64,000 nt of DNA. It comes from Barthelona sp. PCE (taxonomy: Eukaryota > Metamonada: BaSk clade). The translations under genes were made by a program, and so were the position numbers. Location: positions 558,001 to 622,000 of the forward strand of contig JAUFOR010000001.1 of assembly GCA_040285745.1 (NCBI GenBank). Direction: 5' to 3'. The notes below the pieces were generated by a model that saw only the letters and a program-made list of their open reading frames with translations, did no database searches and had not been told where the DNA came from. Positions 1 through 8,843 of the stretch are shown here, piece after piece. The stretch's first letter is position 1, and each line of letters opens with the position of its first letter.

Positions 1-135
1 AATATCGCAGAAAGAGGTAAAAAAAAATACGACAATCCTCTCAAAACACAAGGCTTCTAAAAAGATATTCATTTACTGTAGAACGTTAATCTCAGCCATC
101 AACATAAACTTAATGAGAACAAGTCCATGAGACGA

Positions 136-501
136 TTACATTCCTTTGCGATCGGAACGAGGTCTAAAACATCGTTCCACTGGTAATTCAGAAATAATAC
201 CAGGGTGTAGCTTCATAAAAACACAAGCATCCTCGTCGTAAGTGCATAGATAATGTGCCAAAGATGGCTGAATTAATAAAAACTCAGAAATAATGGTGCT
301 ACTTATGTTTTCGTTATAATACCCCAATAAAAACAACTCCTTCATCATCGAATCTGGGTCATATACTGAAAAAACAAAAAATTTATCAAAAAATGATGAA
401 TTTTCTACATTTATATCAAATGTCTCTTCCCCAAACGTCAAAACCTGTTCAATTTCAGTCCTGAACAGATCAAGCAGTGACTTTAGCCGTTCATTTTGCA
501 T
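136..501 (-). CDS. Hypothetical protein, 121 aa
   Basis: I do not recognise this protein. It is acidic and mostly hydrophilic in the N-terminal third, then contains a Phe-rich patch (FFDKFFVFSVYDPDS) and ends with a short basic tail (RPRSDRKGM). No signal peptide or clear membrane helix is visible. The ATG at 501 lies only 12 nt downstream of the stop codon of the Cpn10 gene on the same strand, so any promoter or 5' UTR must overlap that gene. It is the last member of a four-gene minus-strand tandem (PSMA6, HAP2, Cpn10, this gene). An uninterrupted frame and sensible composition support a real gene; function is unknown. Confidence 0.6.
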   Translation of the reverse strand: MQNERLKSLLDLFRTEIEQVLTFGEETFDINVENSSFFDKFFVFSVYDPDSMMKELFLLGYYNENISSTIISEFLLIQPSLAHYLCTYDEDACVFMKLHPGIISELPVERCFRPRSDRKGM

Positions 502-513
502 GAAAAGGAATCA

Positions 514-786
514 TTATTGCAAAACAGCCAAAATATCTGCAAAATCAACAAATGCATGATTTTCACCACCAAACGACAATGTATCCCGGTTAAACTTGGG
601 TAATACTAATATATCACCCCTATCAAAAGCAACAATATTCTCATCTAAAGCAATAACCTCACCAAAACGCGGTTGTTCATCTGATTTAACAATAATATCA
701 CTGTGAATAGGCTTATGAAGAAGCTTTACAAGCACTCTATTGAGTAGAGGCTTGATGCGAGAAGGGTTAACATCCATTTTACACAT
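514..786 (-). CDS. Chaperonin 10 (GroES-like) co-chaperonin
   Basis: Cpn10 caps the Cpn60 ring and helps fold proteins imported into mitochondria or mitochondrion-related organelles. The 90-residue protein shows the family order: an N-terminal strand ending PLLNRVLVKLL, a mobile-loop region with SDIIVKS, the GEVIAL core strand, FDRGDILVLPKF, and a terminal DILAVL. It is slightly shorter than typical family members (about 95-105 aa). No targeting presequence is obvious. A second ATG three codons in (777) could also serve as start. It starts 34 nt after the HAP2 stop and ends 12 nt before the next ATG, part of a very tight tandem. The family assignment rests on motif recognition; the organellar location is inferred. 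Confidence 0.8.
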   Translation of the reverse strand: MCKMDVNPSRIKPLLNRVLVKLLHKPIHSDIIVKSDEQPRFGEVIALDENIVAFDRGDILVLPKFNRDTLSFGGENHAFVDFADILAVLQ

Positions 787-820
787 TAAAATTTAACAAA
801 TCGAAACTGTATCATATATA

Positions 821-2572
821 TCACACAGGGACTCGTATATATCTAGTTCTCTTTCGTCTAAAACAACAAAAAAACTTCAACAGAATTTTTATCATTAAAA
901 CAGGCAAAAAAAATAAAATTCTCAACAAAGGTTTAAAACAACAACAACAGTTGCAACAGAAGCATAAAAGCAATAAACCGACAACAAAACATATGAGCAC
1001 TAAAGCAGAAGAAAATGATGTACCCAAACAGTGCTGGTAGTAACACATCGGATCCAAAAGACATGGACACACTGAGTTTCCAAAAATGACTGTACCGTTA
1101 TAGGGTTGCAACGTGGGAGCTGTCAACTCACGGTCAGTTACTGAGGCTTCAAAAAAAACTGTATCCAAAACTGTTGCACGCACGTTCAATAATACTACAT
1201 AGCACTTCACCTGTGCGAATGCCAGTCCTCCAATTTGGAAATGAGCATAAACACTTTTAATCATACCAGAATCGATTGAAAACCTTGGCATTTCCATAAA
1301 GTCTACATCACTCTCTCCAGTACAGTTATCGAGTGCTATGGAATATACTGAAGTGAATGGCCCATAGTTAAGCACCTTAAACCGCACGTCAACAACCTCT
1401 CCTGCTTCAGATTCACTATTTAATACATTAACTGCCTTAAATCGAGCAGGCGACAGATTGATAACCTGTTTCATATTGTCAGCTTTTACCTCCAGCGTTA
1501 AAACTGCAGATGGGAAATTTTCAACATCCTCAATGAATAACCCGTATTTATCCACGCTTAAGGGTCCAAAACGATCACCATGATACAAAGGAGCACTGCC
1601 ACCGGCTACACGCATCACATCCTCCTCGTGTAAATCATCTGGTTGGTTCCTTAAACATTCATTAGGGACCTTAGAACAAAATGATCCCACGGAATAAAAT
1701 CCGCTATAAGAAACACCAATCTTGTTGCATTCGTTACCGTTAAGGGAGACCATGTTATCTGGCACGATAAGCGAACGATTAGTATCGGTGTCTAACAAAA
1801 AGTATTGACCATACAACATTGGAGGAGATGTGTATGATGAAAGTGAACCATGGAGTGATAACAAAACGTCATTGCTTCGAGATATATCGGTTTTTCTGGT
1901 TGGTGACACTCTTACAACATCATTTTCCAAATCATTATAACTAACATCACACTGAACACTAAACACTCTTGTTGACCTACCAATAACAAATGCATGCCAT
2001 TTTGATCCATCCTCGGGAAACCTAAGGCAGTGAGCCGTCATCTTTGTTCCAAACAGTGAACAATCATTGTTACCACGCGGTTTATCTCCAAAATCAAATA
2101 TAGTACCAGGACTACAAGAGCAACACTTTCCTTGACTGTATGGTATGGGATTTTCGTTGGACTCATACTTCCATCCACAAGTTGTTTCATCTAAACTGTC
2201 ATCACTATCGCGGCATCCAAAAAGTGAAGTGGGGATCACTTCCTCCACAGGCCGCCCGTGAAATGTGCGAGTATATGTCAGTTCATGATATATAGAAGCC
2301 TGTGTCTGTGAGCACTTAACCGAAATTGAATTTTCAAACTCAACCACCGTTCGGGATGAATCATCTGTAGCTTTACTGACAGAAAACTCAAACTCCTCCG
2401 AACTATTGCCTAAAGAATCCACAGTCATGAGAATAACAAGTTTTTTATCACAACTAATATTTCCAGGCGAATTTTCGCAAACAGAAAGGGTTGCGCTGGA
2501 TAAAAGTGCACAGCTTCCGAACGCAATCACCCCAAAAAGGAATAATGCAATACGAAAAATATGAAAAATCAT
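821..2572 (-). CDS. HAP2: HAP2/GCS1 gamete membrane fusogen
   Basis: HAP2 (GCS1) is the class II-type fusion protein that merges gamete membranes in plants, algae, ciliates and many protists. The 583-aa protein has an N-terminal hydrophobic signal sequence, a Cys-rich ectodomain, one strong transmembrane segment near residues 517-540 and a short Cys- and Arg-rich cytoplasmic tail. The diagnostic HAP2-GCS1 block is visible around residues 140-185: CGWKYES, then YSQGKCCSCS, an Arg-Gly-Asn-Asn-Asp-Cys stretch, and TAHCLRF. The palmitoylation-like Cys cluster after the TM is common in the family. The ATG at 2572 is 25 nt downstream of the PSMA6 stop, so its promoter must lie within or overlap that gene. 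No frameshift or internal stop is present. Identification is confident; expression and sexual role are inferred. Confidence 0.93.
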   Translation of the reverse strand: MIFHIFRIALFLFGVIAFGSCALLSSATLSVCENSPGNISCDKKLVILMTVDSLGNSSEEFEFSVSKATDDSSRTVVEFENSISVKCSQTQASIYHELTYTRTFHGRPVEEVIPTSLFGCRDSDDSLDETTCGWKYESNENPIPYSQGKCCSCSPGTIFDFGDKPRGNNDCSLFGTKMTAHCLRFPEDGSKWHAFVIGRSTRVFSVQCDVSYNDLENDVVRVSPTRKTDISRSNDVLLSLHGSLSSYTSPPMLYGQYFLLDTDTNRSLIVPDNMVSLNGNECNKIGVSYSGFYSVGSFCSKVPNECLRNQPDDLHEEDVMRVAGGSAPLYHGDRFGPLSVDKYGLFIEDVENFPSAVLTLEVKADNMKQVINLSPARFKAVNVLNSESEAGEVVDVRFKVLNYGPFTSVYSIALDNCTGESDVDFMEMPRFSIDSGMIKSVYAHFQIGGLAFAQVKCYVVLLNVRATVLDTVFFEASVTDRELTAPTLQPYNGTVIFGNSVCPCLLDPMCYYQHCLGTSFSSALVLICFVVGLLLLCFCCNCCCCFKPLLRILFFLPVLMIKILLKFFCCFRRKRTRYIRVPV

Positions 2573-2597
2573 TAAACAACTCCGTTTTACTCATTTC

Positions 2598-3329
2598 TTA
2601 CAGATCTTTCTCAGCAATCTCGTGTAGCAGCGCATCTACGGCCTGTACATCCATTAAACGCCATTTAGGATCCTCAACAGTTACCAAACCTACTTCCAAC
2701 TCAGAAGCAATTAGTGGCGCATCGATAGCAGTCTGTAAAGTATGTAGGCCCAGCTCGGTTGCCTCCTCGATGGTCTTACACAGACCATTCTCCCTGTACG
2801 CCTTCTCAAGTAAATCTGTCGCTTCGTGCTGCTTAATACCAATAGAAATTGCATTATACCCATGAACAACAGCACCAGGATTAGTGTGATACAGCAAAGG
2901 ACCCTTCTCCTTATCGATTCCATAGCCGATAACAGATGTAATGAAACAACGGACACCAACATACTGAGAATTCAACTGGAATCGGTCAGCTATGCGTGTG
3001 ACAAGCGTATCAACAGGAATGTGATAACCATAATCTTGAAGGTGCTCCACGGAGTACTGAATCGCCATTAAACGTACTGTCATACAATCAGCCAATCTTC
3101 CTGTAAGAGCAATTGCTGTACTTTCAGTGATTGGATACTGCCACTTAATAGAATCTGGGTCGGTGAGCTTATCGTGGATTTTCTTCTGTGTAATGACAAC
3201 GACACCATCTTCAGACTTAAGGGCTACTGTGGTCTGGCCACAGTTACGTACAGCATCTGATGCGAATTCTAGTTGCAGAATGTGCCCGCTCACGTTGAAT
3301 ACTGATAATTGCTTGTCGAAACTTGACAT
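2598..3329 (-). CDS. PSMA6: 20S proteasome alpha-1 subunit (PSMA6 type)
   Basis: This is a structural alpha-ring subunit of the 20S proteasome. At 243 aa it has the family's usual length. The N-terminus (SSFDKQLSVFNVSGHILQLEF) follows the alpha-subunit signature, though the usual VEYA motif reads LEFA. The string VITQKKIHDKL is typical of the alpha-1 (PSMA6/Scl1) subfamily, as are YGYHIPVD and GYGIDKEKGP. Like other alpha subunits it lacks the catalytic N-terminal Thr. It is the first gene of the minus-strand tandem and is divergently oriented from the gene at 3519, with 189 nt of shared upstream DNA. The start is the first ATG, preceded by a pyrimidine-rich stretch on the coding strand. Confidence 0.95.
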   Translation of the reverse strand: MSSFDKQLSVFNVSGHILQLEFASDAVRNCGQTTVALKSEDGVVVITQKKIHDKLTDPDSIKWQYPITESTAIALTGRLADCMTVRLMAIQYSVEHLQDYGYHIPVDTLVTRIADRFQLNSQYVGVRCFITSVIGYGIDKEKGPLLYHTNPGAVVHGYNAISIGIKQHEATDLLEKAYRENGLCKTIEEATELGLHTLQTAIDAPLIASELEVGLVTVEDPKWRLMDVQAVDALLHEIAEKDL

Positions 3330-3518
3330 GTTTTGAGAGAAAAACGAGAGAAAATGTGAAACATTTTGCGAAAGTTATTACCGCGTGTATAAATGACTCC
3401 AAACCCTATAACGCAACAAATTTAGCGAATGTGCACCAATGACGTTCCAAATATGCATCCTACTTTTCCGTTTTTGCTTTCACTACCCTCTCTTTACATA
3501 AATCTTTAAATTGCATCC

Positions 3519-3980
3519 ATGAAAGTCAGGTGGAATCCAGAAGACACATCAAAGTGGAACATAGTCCGTAAACACATTCAGAACCATGATTACCGTAAGG
3601 TCCTAGCACAAAGTGAATGGTTTGTCGCGACAACGATATTCCTGCCGAACAGGCTCCAAGTGCCCATTGCATATGTACATCAGCAGAATGCTGCTCAAAA
3701 AGCAAAACGCCCAAAGAAGAAGCGTCGCGTTATGAAGCGCGTTGAGAGACCAAAAGCATCGCAGCCTCGTCCCAAGGCTCCACAGGAGAAGGCTGTTGAA
3801 CAAAATGTACCACAAACTGTCGATCAACAGCAACCAGCTCAAACTTTGCAAGCCCAACCTTCTGAAAATCCTTCAACTTCTTCACCACAACCTGCCGCAC
3901 CCAGACCGCGCAGACGCGTATCGTCGCGTCCCACTGGACGTACTCGTAGAACTGTTGCTAAATCGGTAAGTCACGTTTAA
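3519..3980 (+). CDS. Basic, proline-rich hypothetical protein, 153 aa
   Basis: I do not recognise this protein. Residues 1-60 look globular (starts MKVRWNPEDTSKW). They are followed by a nuclear-localisation-like basic cluster (KRPKKKRRVMKR, about residues 67-78), a Pro/Gln-rich linker and an Arg-rich tail (RPRRRVSSRPTGRTRR). The composition suggests a nucleic-acid-binding or chromatin-associated protein, but that is inference from composition only. It is divergent from PSMA6. The last codons read across a GTAAGT string just before the stop, which could be an unspliced 5' splice site, but no matching acceptor was found before the next gene. Confidence 0.55.
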   Translation: MKVRWNPEDTSKWNIVRKHIQNHDYRKVLAQSEWFVATTIFLPNRLQVPIAYVHQQNAAQKAKRPKKKRRVMKRVERPKASQPRPKAPQEKAVEQNVPQTVDQQQPAQTLQAQPSENPSTSSPQPAAPRPRRRVSSRPTGRTRRTVAKSVSHV

Positions 3981-4030
3981 CAATTAATAAAATATCCCGT
4001 TTTTATTAGTTCTCCTCTTTTTACACAAAT

Positions 4031-4038
4031 TATAAAAG
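4031..4038 (+). promoter_or_regulatory. TATA-like box
   Basis: TATAAAAG lies about 17 nt upstream of the ATG of the giant surface protein gene. If used, the 5' UTR would be almost absent. Confidence 0.3.
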
Positions 4039-4054
4039 TGCATATGGGTACAAA

Positions 4055-7000
4055 ATGCATCGTTTTCATCTAAACTTGGGGTTTTTCCTTTTACTTCTTT
4101 TGTTTTTTCAAGCAATCAACGGTACTACAATCCACATTGATAATGTTGACGGGAAAGACACCAATGACGGTTCTCCTGAGCACCCGCTTGCTTCAATGCT
4201 TCGAGCTGCACATTTATGCAAAAGTATGATTTGTACTTGGTCTCTTAAGCTGACTGGTGAGGTTTACGTTCTGTCAGACGCTAGGATATCGCACTCCCTC
4301 GAACTAATTTACGACAATTTCACTCTACCTAGACCAGAAGTCCTTTTTGAATCGGTTAGTATCTCTGCACAGTTGAACACTTCAAATATCAAGCTAGACA
4401 TGCAATCTGCGTGCGTGCATGCGTTGCAGGGAATCAACAGCAGCATATCGTGGAGTACATCCGGATGCATGACATGTTATGATGTATCACTTTTTTCTTC
4501 ACAAATCATAATGCATGAGATCAACATCTTATTCAGTAACTACACTCTCATGAACTCTTCGTGGACCCTTGAGCACTCAACGCTCGTTGTCAAGCAGATG
4601 ATATCTACTTTGCACACTCAACATTCCAGTATTCTTTTTAGAGATAGCTCTGTTTCCTTTGACGATGATGTATGCAACAGCTCTGTTCCTGGATGCATGG
4701 TGCATTTTGGAAGCCGTAGTAATATGCTGAGTTCGGTCACTCTTGAGCATGTCAGGTTTCATCGAACATTCTCACCTGTTTTTGTACATTTTGCAGCTTG
4801 CAATATTTCTATTTCAAACGTGTACACGTTTGCCTCCATCCATCTGTTAGTTTCTGAAGAAAACAATGGTATGAAACTGTCCTCAATCATTTTTGATTCA
4901 TTTAGACTAAACTCCGAACACACTACATATCTTAAACTTGAGTATTATGGCTTCTTTGCGCTTGAAACAAGTTGGATGATTGACAATGTGTATAATGTAG
5001 ATAGCATTGATATCTGTTCTGCATCCAGGTCACCAAGACTAGAGCTAACTAATGTTACATCACTGTACACAATTTCTATAACAGCGATGGACATCGAATA
5101 TATGGCATCCGATATGAGAAGTAGCACGTTCCAGACACTGGAGCTGGACTCAGTGGGTAACACTGATATGACAAACATACATATTCTTCAGGGACAGCTT
5201 TTAGTTTTTTCACCTTTTGTGTATATTGAGGACTCTTCGTTCTACTCTGTGTATTCGTCTTCTTTTAAGTCATTCACAGCACTTTCAACAAAAGTTAACG
5301 GGGAATTAGACATTACCGGTTTACTTGCTCTTTTTAGTAGTAGCATAGTGTATTCTTGTGATCTAAAGGTTAATACGTTAGAATTTACTAACATCACTTT
5401 CATAACTTCAAAGTACAGGTGTGGTAGGCATAAATGGTATATCAATACATCAAGATTGAAAGGAGACCGACTTATCTTCAAAAAAGACCCTCAATGTCAT
5501 GTCAACGGTGAGGCAACCTTTATTCTTACGATCGTGAAGGATTGGAAGGCTACATTCACAAGAATTAAAAACGTATCCATTATAGAGTCACCTGTTCTTT
5601 TTAGATTCAAGAATTCACCCGATTACACCATTTCTCTTTATGATTTCACGTTCATTGGCGTGCAAACAAACAGCACAGTCATCGCTGCATCCTCTCAAAT
5701 ATGGATTGTGAACTTCAGAGTTGAGGAATGTATCTTCCTCAATGATTTTTTCCATCCCCTTGTTGGTTCCAAATTGGTATTCATGAGCGTTAAAAATTCT
5801 CTATTCATCAACTCAACCATCAGAGGATTTCCCATTGATTATTTGCGGGATACAAAATTCATCAATATCAATCTTTTAAGCAGTTTTCTCACAATCAATG
5901 AGCCTACTGTTTTTAAGAATTTAGTATTCAACGGAATAGAACGCAACGTACATGGTTTGAGCTATCCGGTGTTTGAGCTAACAAAAATCGATGCAGACCA
6001 CTTTCCTACGCTTCAATTTTTAAATGTCAACATCACCAACATGCGAAGATTTGATTTTTTCATTCATTCAGGCTGTGAAGCGACATCATTGGTCGTCATA
6101 AAGTCCATGATCTGTGTTAATTCCATATTTAAGAAAGGGTTAATACAGGGCTCCCATTTCACAATATCGTTCAGTGATTTCGTTGATATCACATCCGTGT
6201 ATGGTCTTTTTATCCATGACAGGGAGGGGGACATCGTGGAGTACCCGTCGTCTAACATTAATAATTGTACATTCTCAATTATTGATGTTCATCTAGGTTC
6301 TTTGATTTTTTGCTTCAACAATTGTTCGAGTACTGTCATATATTCATCGTTCTTCAGTGTGACGGGTGGGATTGCAGGAATTATTAGTTCAGTGGATAAC
6401 CTTGAATTCAGCCTACACGAATCAGAGCTGCGATACTTTAGTGGAAGAACTGCACCATTGGCGTATGCACAAAACATAGAGGTGTTCATGCATGATGTTG
6501 TGATGCAGCCCATTCCCTATGTCAACTCAACGTTCCCGAACGCCTTGTTCTTGGGCGATGATGTTTTTATTGAAATGGGAGGTTGCATTAAGTTATACTC
6601 GGTAAGATCTCCACACGAGGGACAGATGAGGTTCTCCAGAGGATACAGCAACAACACAGTGGTTTTTTTCAGTGATTTAGACGTCATGACCTTTGTGAGG
6701 AACCAGAGTATGGTGTGGAATCCTTCACTGTTTCATATACGATTGCAGGGTTCCGTTGTTAATCTTTGGTACCAGCAGTTCGCTGGTATCCCCGATTTCC
6801 TACGCGTGGATATTGTTTTCACACGCAATTACAACATATTGACATCTGATACAACTATTCCCGTTGAATGTTTGAACGTTAAAGAGCATGTCACCACAAC
6901 AGAAATAACCCCGCACCCGTTTAGACTGCCTGAATCACCTGATACCTTATTCTTTCGATTGGCGTTTGACGTGAAAAACTACCAAAAATCTACTGAGTAT

Positions 7001-8758
7001 GTTTGGTTGATTGATGGATTCCCTGTCATTCCGATTCACACATCAGCCAGCACCATCAACGTCACTGCGCCGCGGATACTGCTGCCAGGAGAAGAGAGCA
7101 CGATAAAAGTCTTTGGTCGAAATCTCTCGATTGAGATGAAGGTCATCTTGCCATTGTGTGACAGTGGATACCACATTGATTTCGTCAGAACAGAGCCACA
7201 TTGCACCCCCTGCCCGGTTGGATCACTTAGCTTTCAGTTTGGTAAGTCCCATATGTGTCAGTCACAATACGATGCTTTAGATGATAGATACTCCCAACTT
7301 GCCCTGATCACTGGATCAAAGTACCAGATCTCACCCGGTAATTTTGTGTACGAATATGAATGGAATGGAGAATTGAGTACAGTCTTATTAAAGTGTCGCG
7401 ATGATTCATCTTGCACTGGTGGATTTAGTGTTGCTTCTGGGTATTCTGGTTTGCGGCACGATGAGAAAATGATACGCACAATGAAACAAAGAAATACTGG
7501 ATGCGTTGAAGGCAAATATGGTTTTTTATGTGAACAATGTGAACAAAATGGGTTCGTGGTTAAAACTCCTTTTACTGGTACATGTATCACTTGTCCCTCC
7601 CTGTACATGTCATTAATGTATCTATTTCTGTTTTTAATGACCATATTTCTTTCAATTTTTATCATGTGGTGGGCTTTTGAGAAACTATCTTCTTCAGCAG
7701 ATTTAAAGAATGCTTCAAGGAAATTAGGTGCGTTTTGGATCACAATGAGATGCATAGCACATCTTTTACCCATCACAATTACTTGTTTTCACATAAGCAC
7801 ATCTTCATATTTATCCATTTTGAATTCTCTTGTTTTGCCTGGTTCAATTCTAGAATGCCTGGCATTCCACTTCAATATAAGTGAACATTACTCCCCTCAA
7901 TTCAATTTAATGTTAACCAGTGGTCTACAGGTAGTTTTAACTCTTATCCCGCTTTTAACTTTGCTTACCTATAGATGTCTGAACAGGTCACATGTCACCA
8001 GAAGAGATTGCCCAAACATGTTAGAGGATTTCTTTTACAGCCTAAGTGATTTCTTTATCAATATAACTAGCACCTTTATTCTTTCTTTCGCTATCTTAGT
8101 ATGGTTTCAATTTAAAGTTGAAATATTAAATATTAGCAATGTGGGGTTGCATATGGGTATCATAACATTTAAATCTAGATCTTTTCTGAATGTTTCAAAC
8201 GATTATGTTGATCTATTGGATTTTCAAATTCTTTATAGCTTTTTTGCCTTGGCATGGTTAGTGTTTTGTTATATATGGATTGCTAAATCGTCGAAACACC
8301 ACAAGAAGACCTTTTATAATGGCGTTTTAAAGAATTTTTTCAAAAGTTTTGATTTTGGCGTTCTGATATTGCGAGTTGTTGTTGTCACCTTTATTCTTTC
8401 TACCGACTATTTCATCATACCTGTGATCCTATACTTCTGTGCATTGTCTTCTGTTCGTTTATTTAAACCTTTCGTCTTGGAATCGGACACTGTCAGATAC
8501 AGTAACTTCTTCCTAATTTCTGTTTTTGTAACCTGTCTTTTCCTGGCATTTGAGCTTCCATTCAGCGTAACGGTATTTGCGTTGTCACTGCTAACATTCA
8601 TGATTTTGCTTGAAAGAAGGGTAAGTGAGCTTAGTACTCGTGGTTTTGGATTTAATAAGCGTTTTTATGGAAAAAAAACATCTATACCTTCAGAAACATT
8701 GGGATCTGTGTTTAATCTTGAGAATTTAGACTCTGAGCTGCTCAAAAAATCAATGTAA
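4055..8758 (+). CDS. Giant beta-rich polytopic surface protein, 1567 aa
   Basis: A large predicted surface receptor or adhesin. Residues 1-23 form a signal peptide. The next strings (IDNVDGKDTNDGSPEHPLAS) resemble the start of right-handed beta-helix ectodomains in polymorphic outer-surface proteins. About 1,000 residues of Ser/Thr/Asn-rich strand repeats with many N-glycosylation sites follow. Near residues 1030-1190 lies a Cys-rich stalk with CTPCPVGS (a GCC2/GCC3-like motif), CRDDSSCTGG and GKYGFLCEQC. The C-terminal ~380 residues contain seven to eight hydrophobic segments with short loops and a short cytoplasmic tail. The same architecture recurs in the genes ending at 50748 and 58077, defining a family in this window. 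Ligand and function are unknown. It has a single uninterrupted frame. Confidence 0.85.
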   Translation: MHRFHLNLGFFLLLLLFFQAINGTTIHIDNVDGKDTNDGSPEHPLASMLRAAHLCKSMICTWSLKLTGEVYVLSDARISHSLELIYDNFTLPRPEVLFESVSISAQLNTSNIKLDMQSACVHALQGINSSISWSTSGCMTCYDVSLFSSQIIMHEINILFSNYTLMNSSWTLEHSTLVVKQMISTLHTQHSSILFRDSSVSFDDDVCNSSVPGCMVHFGSRSNMLSSVTLEHVRFHRTFSPVFVHFAACNISISNVYTFASIHLLVSEENNGMKLSSIIFDSFRLNSEHTTYLKLEYYGFFALETSWMIDNVYNVDSIDICSASRSPRLELTNVTSLYTISITAMDIEYMASDMRSSTFQTLELDSVGNTDMTNIHILQGQLLVFSPFVYIEDSSFYSVYSSSFKSFTALSTKVNGELDITGLLALFSSSIVYSCDLKVNTLEFTNITFITSKYRCGRHKWYINTSRLKGDRLIFKKDPQCHVNGEATFILTIVKDWKATFTRIKNVSIIESPVLFRFKNSPDYTISLYDFTFIGVQTNSTVIAASSQIWIVNFRVEECIFLNDFFHPLVGSKLVFMSVKNSLFINSTIRGFPIDYLRDTKFININLLSSFLTINEPTVFKNLVFNGIERNVHGLSYPVFELTKIDADHFPTLQFLNVNITNMRRFDFFIHSGCEATSLVVIKSMICVNSIFKKGLIQGSHFTISFSDFVDITSVYGLFIHDREGDIVEYPSSNINNCTFSIIDVHLGSLIFCFNNCSSTVIYSSFFSVTGGIAGIISSVDNLEFSLHESELRYFSGRTAPLAYAQNIEVFMHDVVMQPIPYVNSTFPNALFLGDDVFIEMGGCIKLYSVRSPHEGQMRFSRGYSNNTVVFFSDLDVMTFVRNQSMVWNPSLFHIRLQGSVVNLWYQQFAGIPDFLRVDIVFTRNYNILTSDTTIPVECLNVKEHVTTTEITPHPFRLPESPDTLFFRLAFDVKNYQKSTEYVWLIDGFPVIPIHTSASTINVTAPRILLPGEESTIKVFGRNLSIEMKVILPLCDSGYHIDFVRTEPHCTPCPVGSLSFQFGKSHMCQSQYDALDDRYSQLALITGSKYQISPGNFVYEYEWNGELSTVLLKCRDDSSCTGGFSVASGYSGLRHDEKMIRTMKQRNTGCVEGKYGFLCEQCEQNGFVVKTPFTGTCITCPSLYMSLMYLFLFLMTIFLSIFIMWWAFEKLSSSADLKNASRKLGAFWITMRCIAHLLPITITCFHISTSSYLSILNSLVLPGSILECLAFHFNISEHYSPQFNLMLTSGLQVVLTLIPLLTLLTYRCLNRSHVTRRDCPNMLEDFFYSLSDFFINITSTFILSFAILVWFQFKVEILNISNVGLHMGIITFKSRSFLNVSNDYVDLLDFQILYSFFALAWLVFCYIWIAKSSKHHKKTFYNGVLKNFFKSFDFGVLILRVVVVTFILSTDYFIIPVILYFCALSSVRLFKPFVLESDTVRYSNFFLISVFVTCLFLAFELPFSVTVFALSLLTFMILLERRVSELSTRGFGFNKRFYGKKTSIPSETLGSVFNLENLDSELLKKSM

Positions 8759-8843
8759 ATATCTTTATTGCAGAAATGTCTTGGTTTTGCTTTTTGCTCT
8801 CTTTCATCAACCATTTATTGGTGATTGTACCACTGTTTAAGTC

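Noticed and set aside
7258-7776. 172-codon frame antisense to the first giant protein
   Set aside because: Shadow of the well supported plus-strand gene, crossing its Cys stalk and TM region.
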